The notes below the pieces were generated by a model. The model was not told the DNA's origin, made no database searches, and saw only the letters and a program-made list of their open reading frames with translations. From contig OY282605.1 in assembly GCA_958298945.1 (NCBI GenBank), forward strand, positions 25,894,811-25,958,810: a stretch of 64,000 nt of DNA, given 5' to 3'. The position numbers were made by a program, and so were the translations under genes. The first letter of the stretch is position 1. The number at the start of each line of letters is the position of its first letter. Of this stretch, positions 32,871-44,870 are shown piece after piece. This DNA comes from Atherix ibis. Taxonomy: Eukaryota > Arthropoda > Insecta > Diptera > Athericidae.

Positions 32871-35800
32871 TCAAATATTTGGAAATTCATAAAAAAATTA
32901 CCTTCAAGGGATCGATTTCGTCAAAAGGTCTCGTAAGCACTATTTAAATCATATTTTATTTTTTTGCATAATGGCAAAGTAAATTAAAATAAATTGTATA
33001 ATAATTTTATCAAAATCTAAATTAAAAGTATATGTTCTTAAACTTTACTTTTTAAAGCAAAAAATTGGATAAAATTCTATTTTTAACTTGTCCAAAAAAA
33101 TTTTTTAAATTCACAGTGTGTGAATATTTTATTTATAATTTTTCTTTTATCAAATATGTATAAATAAAAATAATCGGAATCAATCTCATTGGATAAATTA
33201 ATACTAGCTAATTTGATTTTCGTGAAAACGTAATTTATTAATAAATTCCTTTTTATGTTCCGTCAAATCCCATTAGGTAATTTGGTAAATATTTTAAGTC
33301 TCAAAAATATCCTTTCAAATTTAAATGATAAATACTTCATAGAAAAAGAAACTGCAGATAATGACATAATATTTTTCAAATTCATATTGTACGAGTACCA
33401 CCACTTAAGATAGTAAATCTTCTTACATGATTCAAATAATTACCGAACAAATAGATTTTTATATGTCTAATTATTGAATATAAGGCGAAGAGAATTTTGT
33501 AAAAAAGGACTTAGGCAAACATTTTCGTTCCGAGTGTTTAAAGCGAGAAATCGGCGCGAAAAATTTAGCGTTGAAATTCGATTTTCTTGCTTCAAACACC
33601 TGGCAATGTGCAAATCAAAAGGATATCAACGAGATGGAACGAATCAATTTTTGGGTCTGTAAATTTTCCAAAGAGCCAACATCAGCTGAAGCAAAATTCG
33701 AACTCATTGATTTCCATTCAGAATACCTTACATTAGGACATGGAAAATCGAAAAGCGTAGAAAATCGCTTTGGCATTTTTACATTAAAATTGAAAACGAA
33801 AATTCGTCTCCAGATTCTTTGTTGTCCTTTTTCGGTTATAGAATCTATAAGGAAACAACAAAATACAGATACATTCGAAAAGAAAAAAAAGGTCCTAATG
33901 CCAACTGAAACTCAAAAAAGCAAATGATGAATTGAACGGAAATGCAGTCCGAAAAATGGTCAGAAGATTTTTACACTCATTTTCCGTACAAGCATATACC
34001 ATTGATCCTGCGTAACGAATTTCTCGTCCTTTTCATAGTTCTTTTTATGAAATATCTTCAGATCATGGTTAGTTGATTTTTTAAATTCGTTACGGTAAAA
34101 TATTATATCTGACCAGGCATATATTATCTGAAAACTGATCCAACTTATAATCTACACCAATAATTCTTCTTCATACTCGAAATACTAGCAGTTAGTAAAT
34201 TAATAAAAAAAATTGTAAATGGAATAACTTTAAGTTAAAATAGAATTTAGCAAATACTTTATTCTTTACTATTGCGGAAAAATCTGTAATTGAATTAAAG
34301 AAAAATTCTACCATCACCTCATGGGCTAATTACCTATCAAGATAAACGTACCTGTTCATATGGTAGGACAACTTTTATAAATCCGAGTTATTTGATGTAT
34401 GATTATTTATGTTGTTAGAAACACGATAGTGAAAGATTAATTATCACCTACAAGATTGTGTCTAAATTAAGAAATCTGCTCATTTCTTAATGGTATAGAA
34501 TGCGCACAACATTTTACTAATTCCTTCTGGTCTGTTGATCTGACTTATACTTTAGTAGGTTTTTTTTTTTCATCATCTATAATATAAAATTTTTTCTAGT
34601 TTAATTTATTTTCAAATAGGAAATTGTATCTAGATCTGGTTTTAATGGTTGCAATAATGTGTCCGTTAGTTATCTGTGGGTAGTTACTATGTGGTCCTAA
34701 AGTGACTCGTACTGCAACCCGTTTTATCCTATTTGTGACATCATCTGAGCACTAATCATACTCGTAATAAACATCGGGGCATACCACAACATTGTTCTCA
34801 TATTTACTATCATATATGTATCATTGACGACATAGCTGTGAAATGTGCATTAAGGTGTTAATTGGACACAAGCAGTTCAAATTAAATTTACCAAAAATGG
34901 TAAGGCGTGGAAGTTCTGGAGTTTTGTTTGGAACCTAAGAGTGCTGATCCCAGATCGATCTATTGGCTATTAAATGTTGGCTATTTGATATAATCTGGCA
35001 GATAATCTGTGGCCTCTGTATTTAGATAGTGAGGTAGTCATTAGCCCAATGCCATTATAGGCGTAGTCGATATGAAGTGGACAAGTCCGATTGTGGTTAT
35101 TGCGACCATGAATGGAAGACTGGCGAGTGTATCGATTGCTCGTCCAACCATCAAGTCCATCGATGCGTTGTTGCTGTTATGGAAAAAGTTAGCCGTATTA
35201 AAATGTCAAACAAATCAAGCAATTACAGAATATTTCACGGAGAGCAATATAAAATTGTTGCGATCAAAACAAGAAATGACAATTAAATAATTAAATTGCA
35301 TTCTTTGCATAGCGAACGCTAATGCAATTAAGAAACGTTGCTGGACTACAAAAAAGGGCAACTTGCTTTTTGGTAAGCTCCTCCATGCTCCGTTCAATAA
35401 ATGCGAATCGAAATGACTGAACTGAATTCAACTTGGATCATTTGGTATTGCTGCCATCGCATCAGATTGCCTTATTTTTGAGCACAATACCTGTAGTCAG
35501 TTTTTATTAAAGGAAACTTATTACAATACATCAGAAGTAGTGAATTTGTAAGGGAATAAAACAGCTTGAAAATAATTCAATATTAAGAGAGATTTCCTCT
35601 AACTTACAAGTACTAAGGCTATAGTATCTTATTGAAGGCTTTACTGTATGTTCCCCATACATAGTTTCTGTTTGTGGACATTGATATAGATTGAAAACGG
35701 TTTCAAAACTGTCGATAAAACGTAGTTCGTCGAGTGCAGTTGCATTTGTAGTCTGCATCAATATCACTGATATCGAACCTGTCCTACGCGCATAAATGGT

Positions 35801-36697
35801 CTGTTGTGCACAGTAACTTTTTTCTTATCTACCTTTTTGCTACGAACATTGTTGCTCTTGATTAGCCTTAAGCTTACAGAAGTCTCTTGTCCATTTAGAT
35901 AAAAAACCTAATTAAGTTATTGGGAGTACACCACTGGAGTATGGTGAGTTTATCTTCTTGAATTCTCGTACACCTGCTCGATACGGTAATTGAGGCATTT
36001 GTGCAATTTACCAAATTAGGATGAAATCTATCAAAAATATTTTGTTCAAATATTTACCATTAAGACGAATTTGGTTAGCTTGATTGATTCAACTGGCACT
36101 ATGCGTTAAAATTTCTCAAACTTTTACCATTGATCGTGACAAAATTGTTGTTGGAATACTTTAAGAAATTAAACATACATCAGACCAAACTATACAGGCT
36201 TGCTATATGTTTTGTGCGGGTTTTAATTGTATAGATGGCATATAATAAGTAAAAAAACCCTCTCCATATTCCCTAATCACAAAGTAAAAGTTGACATTTT
36301 CTAATAACGCACAAGGGAAATGCAACAATTTCTTTTTCGATTTGTCGTGTTCAACTGGGCTGTGATGTGTCTTATTCCTGTCAAATGAACTCACTCAAAA
36401 TGGTTGGGGAATTCTGCTGGATTCTGAAATATTTTGTTCAATAAACCTTAGATAAATCACGATACTTCTATATGATTTTAAAATAAGATAAAAAAAAACT
36501 TCTAAAGACAGAAAAGTTAAAAATATGATTAACTATAAGGTTTTTAACAAAAAAAAATTATTGGTGAATAGTTTTTTCCCAAAAATTATGCAAATATTTT
36601 TAAAATAAAAATTATCCTCTTGTTATCATAAAAAAGTTAATATGGTTATAGGGCAAAACTAAAAAAAAAGTTTTTCATTTATTTACATTCTAAAATA
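32871..36697. other. Mixed stretch with unidentified decayed frames
   Basis: 33,474-33,930 has two overlapping forward frames (62 and 118 residues) that I cannot identify. 35,077-35,286 contains a Cys/His-rich forward frame, MDKSDCGYCDHEW then TGECIDCSSNHQVHRC. 34,600-36,400 on the reverse strand reads in protein-like pieces across stops: SYCAQQTIYARRTGSI, TALDELRFIDSFETVFNLYQ, RVAVRVTLGPHS, and MEELTKKQVALFCSP. These suggest a pseudogene of unknown family. Nothing is certain enough to name. Confidence 0.4.
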
Positions 36698-37580
36698 CGA
36701 GATCTGTTCAAAAAGGATCGCGAATTTTGAATTTCCGCGGGTTACGTATATTCGATTTTCGATTTTTTGTGGCGTTATATTGGTATTCATTCATCTCACT
36801 TATGCCGACAAGTTCGGCCATTTTGAATATTCAATTAATTATTGACAGCTGCTTTGCTTGCACGTGTTTTGGCTCGCCTTCGATTTTTGCCCATTTTCGA
36901 CCAAAAACAGCATCGCATTAACATTGCTAAGGAGCGGTTGGACTCTGTCCGCCTCGAGCCAAATTCGCTCCAGAGGGTCATAACTGGTGACAAATCATGG
37001 GTTTATGATTATGACGTAAAAACGCACGAGCAAAGACCGAAAAAAGCGCGCCAAGTTCGGTCGAATGTGAAGGTTATGCTTACAGTTTTCTTTGATTGCA
37101 GGGGCGTGGTGCATCATGAGTTCTTGCCACAGGATAGAACGGCCAATAAGGAATATTACCTGCAAGTTATGCACAAGTTGCGTGAAGCAATTCGCCAGAA
37201 ACGCCCGGATTTGTGGAAGAACAAAAATTGGCTTTTTTGTTCTGCTCACGCATCGTTGCTTGTGCGGGAACTTTTGGCCAAAAACAACACACTAATAATG
37301 CCGCAGCTACCGTATTCCTCAGATCTGGCCCTCTGTGACTTTTTCTTGTTCCCGAAACAGATTCTTTGATCCAATTTTTGGAATGGGCAAAAATCGAAGA
37401 CGAGCCAAAACACGTGCAAGCAAAGCAGCTGTCAAAAATTAAATGAACATTCAAAATGGCTGAACTTGTGGGTATAATTGAGAGACATGAGCACCAACAT
37501 AACGCTATATAAAAATCGAAAATCGAATATACGTAACCCGCGGAAATTCAAAACTTGCGATACCTTTTGAACAGACCTCG
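36698..37580 (+). mobile_element. Fold-back mariner with ~195-bp inverted arms
   Basis: TA at 36,696-36,697 and 37,581-37,582 bounds an 883-bp element whose left (36,698-36,895) and right (37,385-37,580) arms are inverted copies of the family's 5' end (cgaggtctgttcaaaaag onwards). Between them, in forward orientation, lies the transposase fragment 36,842-37,369. The right arm includes the family's start region (complement of ttggatcaaagaatc), joined to codons just after CDFFLFPK, so the normal 3' end is gone. The element keeps both terminal repeats in a form a transposase could bind. Confidence 0.92.
36842..37369 (+). pseudogene. Mariner transposase fragment in the fold-back element
   Basis: The open frame encodes the central and C-terminal catalytic domain: RINIAKERLDSVR, LQRVITGDKSWVYDYDVKT (first Asp), KARQVRSNVKVMLTVFFDC, GVVHHEFLPQD, KLREAIRQKRPDLWKN, a WLFCSAHAS block and LIMPQLPYSSDLALCDFFL (third Asp). 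The second Asp is missing: where HHDNAPAH is expected, a small deletion leaves FCSAHAS. The 26.2 kb copy has the same loss (FFPAHAS), so it predates the split of the two. The N-terminal DNA-binding domain is absent, so this open frame is a relic without function. Confidence 0.85.
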
Positions 37581-37592
37581 TATATTGAGATC

Positions 37593-38185
37593 TATGAGGT
37601 GTGACAGAAAAGTAATGAAACTGATTTTTTTCCAACAATATAATTTAATTTTAATATATAAATGTTATGTCTTTTAAAGGAGTTATCTTGGGTAGTTCTA
37701 TATTGGTGGAGGCGTTGTTTCCATTCTTTATAGCAGTGTTGGAAGGGTTCAGCTGGACTCATCTTGAGCTCTTCGCTTACGCTCTTCTGCATATAATCAA
37801 CAGTACGAAGATAATGTCTTTTCAAGTAGTTTTGTTTTTATAGCAAACAAAAAAATAGCATACGGACTATGATGAGGTAAATCAAGCCCCCCTGAAAATA
37901 GCAGAAATTTTTTTTTCAAAAAAAATTTCTATGATGGAGAATACCATGGAAGAGGGTGCCTTGTCATAATGGAGTATCCAAATGCCTGCAATGTCTGCTC
38001 TGATGCAAACAATACTTCATTTTAAGATCTTCAAGGACTCACTCACCAGCTTCATTATTAGTCGATGGTCTGACTTCACAAGAACCCTCACTCGTCTCAT
38101 ATTTTTATCAGTTTTTAATGTTGAAGGCCTCCCTGAGCGATATTTATATTCCACTGTTTTTCAAACGTACCAAGTCATCAAACTA
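37593..38185 (-). pseudogene. Mariner remnant with large central deletion
   Basis: Reverse-strand reading from 38,160: SGRPSTLKTDKNMRRVRVLV then KSDHRLIMKLVSESL (second helix-turn-helix region), a jump near 38,010 to WILHYDKAPSSMVFSI (second catalytic Asp block), a damaged SPDLAPCD region, then LRTVDYMQKSVSEELKM and FQHCYKEWKQRLHQY (C-terminal tail). It ends at a terminal repeat, tgaggtgtgacagaaaag, at about 37,595, preceded by TA. This is yet another mariner lineage, different from its neighbour by only a few bases of spacing. No matching 5' terminal repeat remains. Confidence 0.8.
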
Positions 38186-38189
38186 AATA

Positions 38190-38640
38190 CAAAATTTGAT
38201 AGCAGATCCTTCAGACCCAGTTCAGAAATGTATCCATATGACTTTTACTCTTCACTGTGAAGCATGTTTATTAAGATTTAAAATATCAGAACTAAACAGA
38301 CTATACCACAAATTACTTCATCGTCTAAATAAACATTCTAAGGTCACAATAGATAGTAAAGTACTCTCATATAATACCCTACTTATACCAATATGGACTT
38401 ATAGACTAGAACTGTGGACCTCTAATAAGCCTTCCAATTTTCTCTAAATTCAATCAATTAAATTTTATAAAATTGTTGCTGCTTATTTTTATATTCGTAA
38501 TAAAGATTTGATTTGAATGTATCTCGTTATAAAAAGCTTAACTTTACTTTTTCCAATCATATTAATTCGCTTGTTCGAGGGCTTTTCTCATCTTTCTTCT
38601 TTAGAAACATAATATATATCAAAACTCGCTTAGGCATTAA
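38190..38640 (+). pseudogene. Jockey ORF2 fragment, post-RT domain
   Basis: Forward frame 38,196-38,447 reads HMTFTLHCEACLLRF, LLHRLNKHSKVTIDSKVLSY and LLIPIWTYRLELWTSNKPSN, the same region as 27,020-27,280 in the large Jockey copy. Beyond the stop it continues in degraded form (KIVAAYFYIRNKDL and HLSS). It abuts the mariner remnant on its left. No catalytic domain is present. Confidence 0.75.
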
Positions 38641-41600
38641 TTAAATTGAATCGTTTTATTGAAGATTCAATTTGTTTAGATTTCAAACTTATATGCACGT
38701 TTAAAATTTATTTTGAAAAACTTCTCGAAAAATATGCCCTACAAACAGAACCAATTGTTATTCTGATTAAAATTGTACTATTTCCTTTTAAAAACTTTGA
38801 CCATGATAATTTTTATTCAAATAAAACAATTGTTTTGAACTCATAAGTATATGTTATCTTATAGGATTTTTGATAATTTTGTAGATTTTTTCTTTAATAG
38901 AAAATATAATATATAAAAAAAATAATTCCTATTACTTACACTAATAATCAAAAAATCATTGACCAAAAGACTGATCGTATCTTAATGAAATTTTATTATG
39001 ACCAATGGGAATTTATTTTTTAATAAAATCTTATTAATATTATATGAATTCTAAAAATTTCCACTTATAAAAAATAAAATTCCAATAAAAATAGTTTTAT
39101 TTATTCATTTCTAGCAATTGTTTGATTTTATTTATTATTTTACACTTAAGAATGGAAATTATTTTTCTTTTTAAGATGAATCGTATAAGAATAGATATTA
39201 TGAAAGAGGGCAGAAAATCGAAATTAAATGATTTGAATTAGTTGCCCTGAATTGAGATTTTATGGCATTATTTTATAGTTAAATTGTGTATTTCTAAGAA
39301 ATTTATATTTTTGATATTTTTAACTAAGAACATTTTTTTTTAAGGTGAGTTCATCTTATATATAGCACGTGGTTATTGACTCACAATACAAGCTGAAATT
39401 TTTACTAATTTGAGATCTATTGTCACCATTAATCTTCTAATATAGCCATTTTATGAATTTTTAACAAAATCGAATACCAATCGATTCAGATGGCATTATT
39501 ATTGAGATTATTTGAAGAAATCAAACAACAATAATGAAGAATTTTATTGTATTAACGAAGAAAAGAACCAAATCAGAATTAAGTTGAATTATAGAAGAAA
39601 GAACGGATAACATTATTTTTTTTGGGCAAATTGGAATTTATTCTTATGGAAATTTTGTGTATTTTTCTAATTGAGCTGTTATTATTTTGTTCATGAAGTA
39701 GAATAAAATTATGCTTATTCGTATATGAGTCAGATTTTTTCAATCAAGAAAAAAAGCATGCTTCTGTTATTATTTGCCTTAGAGATATAATAAAATCCTA
39801 TTTTTTAAATAAATCTTAGAAATTCTTTTTAAGGTTTTAATACTAATTTTAATGAATTGTGTGGAGCACGCCCATTTTATTTTCTTAAAAAAAAGCAACC
39901 TCTTATTTTATAATATTTTATTATAATATATTATTAGATATTAGATAAATGAAATTTTTTTTTATTATATTTAAATGAAATAACATTTTTATATCATGCT
40001 GTCAACATTTTTATTAGCAAAGGACACGAGCCAATAGTCTGAAATGAATCTGACAAGGTCATATTCAAACTTTTTGTTCCTTTTTCCAATAGTTTTTTGT
40101 TAATTGAAATTTTCAACAATTAAATTTTTACAAAGTAAATTTAAAACTTTCCCTAAATTTTTATATAAAAGTTTCTCCAGCAAAAAAAAAAAATTCGATT
40201 CTTAAAATAAATAAGAGTTTTTTTTCCAATTTTTAGTATATTAAATAACGTAATTTTTTAGTATAGCATCATAATTTCATACAATATAGACATTTGTGAA
40301 AAGCAAATATTCCGACAACGTGATCAAGTATTTTGTTCAATTTTATTGGGTATATTTTTAAAATGTCACAATAAATTGCAATCACTGCCCGAAATTCAGT
40401 TTCAATTGAATTAAATTTGGTTCAAAATTTTTGCTCATCAACAAATTGCATATAATAAATTGGTAAACATTTTAAGCTTTAATGACCTGAATCCACGTGA
40501 ATTATTATTATTACTTCGGAAAAATTTCCAACAGCATTTATTGTAAATAAAAATTCATTGTTGATTATACAAGTATTTATTTGGTTTAATATGAAGAGGC
40601 CCTTGAATGTTTTCCGTGCAGAAAACAAATTTCAAATATGTTCAATCATATAACATTATTTTCATATGTAGGTAATAGAGGGATCTTTATTTTAAAAATA
40701 AAAATTAAATCCATTAAACATGGAAGATGTACGTAGAAACTGTTGAATGAGATATAACCAGATTCAATGAGGAAGAAATTCTGATTGAATTTTTCGATTG
40801 AAATTTTGAACTAAATCTTGATTATTTAATGTTATGTGTATGATCGGTTGGGGCAAATTTAATGTTCACTTATTACCCTTATCGAACCGTCATCGATCAA
40901 AGTTAATTAATTTTCAGTTGGACTTGAACGATCAATAAAATTAATATAAATTTATATGTGCTCTACGATCATAAGAAGACTTGATCGTATCTTAATGAAA
41001 TTAAGAATAAGTACAAAAATTTAGATATCAATATTTGTGAAATTTTTTTAAAAATAATTTTAATAATATTAAATAAAAAAAATTAATAATAATTTATAAA
41101 ATATAAAGTTTTATTTGTTGATAAAATAGATTTGGTATATTATAATTTTTACAAAATAATGAAACTAGTTTTTGTTAAATAAATTGTTTGCTTTTTTATC
41201 AATTTTTAAAAAAAATATAAAATATTAAAAATCTAAAAGCGTTTAGGTGTTCAAATGCTTTCAAATATTTTATAGTATCCTAAGTTACATAGAGATGGCC
41301 CACCAAGCATTAAAACGAATTGTCAAAAATTGATTGTGACCATTTTTGAAAAGGACATTTCACTTCGCCGAGAGATATGCAATCAAAAAAATTCTCTTCT
41401 AACAATGGATCGGTTTTCATATCAGTTTGTTATTATTTGTTTTATTTACTTTAAATTATAATAAATAATGTGAAGATTCAATTTCTTTTAAATTTATACA
41501 GATTTTTTTTTTAATATTAAAAAAACAGCTTCCATAAAAGCACACCATCGAGGCAAATTATGATCACTGATATGTCCTTTTCCAAATATAAGACTCGCCT

Positions 41601-42940
41601 AAAGTTATGCAAAGTAAATATTTGAATAAATAATTGTGGAACAAGCGCGCATTAAATATAATTTTGGATAATAATATCACCTCCAAAAAAACAACATTCT
41701 AATCTATTGAAAAGGAGGCAAATATGGGCATCTTTTGTACATGCATTAATTATGCTCTTCCCAAAAAAAAAGAAACAAAAACAGAAAAAAGTGCAATCGA
41801 AAGCTTAAGTCAAAACAAATCCAGTTCAAGGCAATTAATTGCTTAAATATTTAAACGATTGAACGCCTACTTGTCGCAAAAGATAAGTTGTTTCATTTAT
41901 CGTATTTTTAATAATATAAAAACGGATTTCCAAAGTGATTTGTCAAAAAAAATTGTTAATTTTAAAAGAACATCCTACGCATATGAAACGATTTAAAAAC
42001 ATGCCAAAAAGCTCCACTGAGTCCCATTAATTCACTAGCATTGGTCAGGCAAAGAAATCATTATCGCGGCAAATAAAAGTAATAAGAAATTGGTGTAAGC
42101 CCAAATGGTAATTTTACAAGTACGCACTTTTGAACGAGATAAATTTTATTAATAATATCGATTTGGTTGGATGCGATTCCTACCGTGCCAAATGTTATCT
42201 TTTCATTATAACTGGATGTAATGGAACAGATAAAAGAATCTGTGACAATTAAATAAATGTGTAGTAATTTTTCCAAAGTTGATTGCCATTTTTGATCATT
42301 TCCGCACTTCTTTAGGTTATTGGGTAGACAGCTGACCATTCGTTACCTTTTTGACCACGAGCCAAGACCAACTTCTTCTGAAGTGACAAATTATTGTAAA
42401 ATTTCCATAGCAACATTGTCCAGATTCACCAATAATCTTGATTTTTATATGAAAGTGTTGAGAGTTATTAAGGGATGCAGGAAAAAAAAGAGGTATTTTT
42501 ATAAGCCGCCTCGAAAATTATATTTAGTATGAAAACTCTTGTGAAGTATAATATTATCCAATTTGTGCTTCGGAAAATAAAGTTTAACCATACATACTTT
42601 AATATTAGATTTTAAATAATTAAACCATACATACTTTAATAATTATTTTATTTGGTAATATTCCATAAGCCTTGTTATTATCTAAAAAATATAATATTAA
42701 TCAAAAGATTACTACGAAAATTCTTGCAGCACTCGATATTTTTGAGGTAATTTTTTTTAATGACTTTTCGAGCTGTAAAAAAAAATGCAAAATTAGATTA
42801 ATTAAAATTTTTTCCTTTACTTTTAATTATTTTTATTATATTTAAATTAAGTAATAGCAAAAAGTAGGCAAAAAATCTACATATAAATAAAATATTCACT
42901 GACAACCAATTAAAAAAATTAAAGATGTCAAAAATAAAAG
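38641..42940. other. AT-rich stretch without recognised genes
   Basis: No recognised coding domain over about 4.3 kb. A short direct repeat (accatacatactttaat) occurs at about 42,585 and 42,625. A 70-residue forward frame at 42,320-42,532 is unrecognised. The phrase atccaatttgtgctt at about 42,557 is a degenerate form of the Tc3-like family end. Confidence 0.55.
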
Positions 42941-43090
42941 GTTATCCAATTTGTGCTTTGGAAAGTAAAATCTATTCAAATACATTTAAAATTTAGATTT
43001 TTAAAACAATTTATTTTATTATATTATATTAACCTTATCAATATATATAAAATATAATTATAATTATTTAAATATCACAAACTTTTCTGC

Positions 43091-43149
43091 AAAACTCGAT
43101 TATTTTGAACTAATAGTTTTTAAATATTAGTTCAAAATAATCGAGTTTT
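43091..43149. repeat. Perfect 25-bp hairpin, 9-bp loop
   Basis: Arms 43,091-43,115 and 43,125-43,149 are exact reverse complements (left arm begins aaaactcgattattttgaac) around the loop gtttttaaa. It lies in the 3' part of Tc3-like copy G. The related sequence near 42,720 (gcagcactcgatatttttga) has only one arm, so the second arm here looks like an added inverted duplicate. Confidence 0.95.
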
Positions 43150-43564
43150 CTCTTCACTTTTAAGAGCTGAAAAATTTAAAATTGTCTTTAAAAAAATATA
43201 CTTTTATATAAAACTTTGCATTAAATATGTTAAGGTAGTGAAATCGCACGATCTTGTAGGCCAATTGAGATAATCAAATCTTGAAACTACGCATCCTTTC
43301 ACCTTTTTGCGCAATAGAGCCACGATTTGTCGTCTTTTATAGCGCCTTTTTTGTAAAACTATAAATAGTACAGATTGAAATCTTTAAGGGAAATTGAAAT
43401 CTTTAACTAAATAGAAATGGTTATCATACGACCATAGTGCTCAGAATCTTATTTCAAAGATCCATCAAATCAAAATGTACACCTGAGAGTCATTTTTCGT
43501 AGATACAATGGCTTTTTCATATGTAGTTATTTGTGGGTTTTAAGATCCTTTAATAAGACAATAT

Positions 43565-44767
43565 TAATTATATTTTTTTTGGCTATATATTTATTCAAAG
43601 TATTGTCCATCGGAAGCCACTACTTTTTCCCATCTTTCTGGCAACATATGGATTCCGCGCCAAATAAACTGCTCCGGTTTTGAGGCTAAGAATGAATCGA
43701 GCCAATTTTTGATGCCCTGTTCTGAAGTGAAGCGTATTTCGGTGAGGGCGTTTTGCATGGATCTAAACAAATGGTAGTCGGACGGGGCAAGGTCTGGGCT
43801 ATAAGGCGGGTGAGGCAAAATTTCCCAGCCACTGTTTTCTAAATAATTTTTAACCGGTCTTGCAACATGAGGCCGAGCGTTGTCATGATGGAAAATTATG
43901 GCTTCGTGTCTGGTCGCATATTCCGGGCGTTTTTCGGCCAATGCTCACTTCAAACGTATTAATTGTGTTCGGTAGAGGTCGCCTGAATAGCTCATAATAG
44001 ATCACACCCTTCTGATCCCACCAAATACAGAGCATTACCTTGGCGCCATGGATATTTGGCTTTGGCGTTGATTTGGCTAGTTGGCCGGGCTTCACATACG
44101 ATTTTTTGCGCTTTGGGTTGTCGTAATGAATCCATTTTTCGTCGCTAGTAATGATTCGATTCAAAAACGACTTCTTTTTCTGCCGTTCAAGCAGCATTTC
44201 GGACATGCAAAATCGCCTTTCAACGTCTCTCGGCTTCAATTCATATGGGACCCAATTTCCTTGATTTTTGATGAATCCTGCTACTTTCAAACGTTTTGAA
44301 ATGGCTGCTTGAGTGACTACCAATGATATTGCAATTTCTTCTTGAGTTCGACAACCGTCTTCGTCGAGTAATGCCTCCAAATCTTCATCTTCAAACTTTT
44401 TTGGCTGACCTGGTCGTTCTTTGTCTTCCGTGTCAAAATCACCACTTCTGAACCGCACAAACCATCTCTCGCACGTTGAAATCGATGGAACATATTCAGG
44501 ATAAGCTTCGGTGAGCAATCGATGTGCTTCAGCTGCACATTTTCTCAAATTGAAGAAGTAAATCAACACTTCCCGCAAATGAGACTTTTTTGGTACGAAA
44601 TTCGACATTTTTGAAGCAAAAAAAAAACTTTGTTGTTTACACTATTTCGTTCAATGACTAATCGAGAATGAATGACAAATGTTTAACCTCCAAAATGTCA
44701 TATGAGTTATTATTAACACAAACCATGTGTAAAAGTAATGCCATCTGTTGTCAATACCGCATTTTTA
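43565..44767 (-). mobile_element. Mariner inserted in Tc3-like copy G
   Basis: The boundaries are inferred from where Tc3-like reading stops and resumes, and from the extent of mariner sequence, because I cannot align clear terminal repeats: the right end reads ttgacaacagatggcatt on the reverse strand, and the left end is an AT-rich run next to the transposase stop. The element carries one transposase gene of a lineage distinct from the other mariners here. Confidence 0.65.
43591..44608 (-). pseudogene. Mariner transposase with one frame-disrupting deletion
   Basis: The start MSNFVPKKSHLREVLIYF (44,608) leads to a complete N-terminal domain with two helix-turn-helix units, the linker WVPYELKPRDVE, the first catalytic Asp (IITSDEKWIHYDNPKRKKS), WWDQKGVIYYE, and then a deletion near 43,950 that shifts the frame. 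The other frame (43,591-43,941) continues AEKRPEYATRHEA, IIFHHDNARPHVA (second Asp), SPDLAPSDYHLF (third Asp) and ends ASDGQYFE at the normal mariner C-terminus. All three Asp residues and both ends are intact, so a single lesion (a short deletion that removes roughly a dozen residues after 'LLNTIN'-like sequence) is the main visible defect. Confidence 0.9.
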
Positions 44768-44870
44768 AGTTATACATAATATAGCATATTCACCGAGCAA
44801 GAAATAACCCCCATCGCTGAAGAAAATTTTGTTTGGCAAGTTTTTACAATTTCAAAGCATTGATTTCTAA

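Larger units (their letters stand above)
42945..44870 (-). pseudogene. Decayed Tc3-like transposase, copy G, split by a mariner
   Basis: The reverse strand begins near 44,855 with FSDGGYFLLGEYAI (first catalytic Asp region), is interrupted by a mariner from about 44,767 to 43,565, and resumes with a MKKPLYLRK block at about 43,510, GSLK..SEHYGRM at about 43,440 and NWPTRSCDFTTL at about 43,240 (third block region). The likely 3' end is the motif atccaatttgtgctttgga at about 42,948. Stops and shifts throughout. It is the second case here of a mariner sitting inside this family. Confidence 0.7.

Noticed and set aside
37982..38260. 92-residue forward frame as a gene
   Set aside because: Most of it is the complement of a reverse-strand mariner helix-turn-helix fragment, and the end overlaps a Jockey fragment.
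38641..42940. A long gene-free block as an assembly gap or centromeric DNA
   Set aside because: No tandem periodicity or N run is visible; it is ordinary AT-rich sequence.
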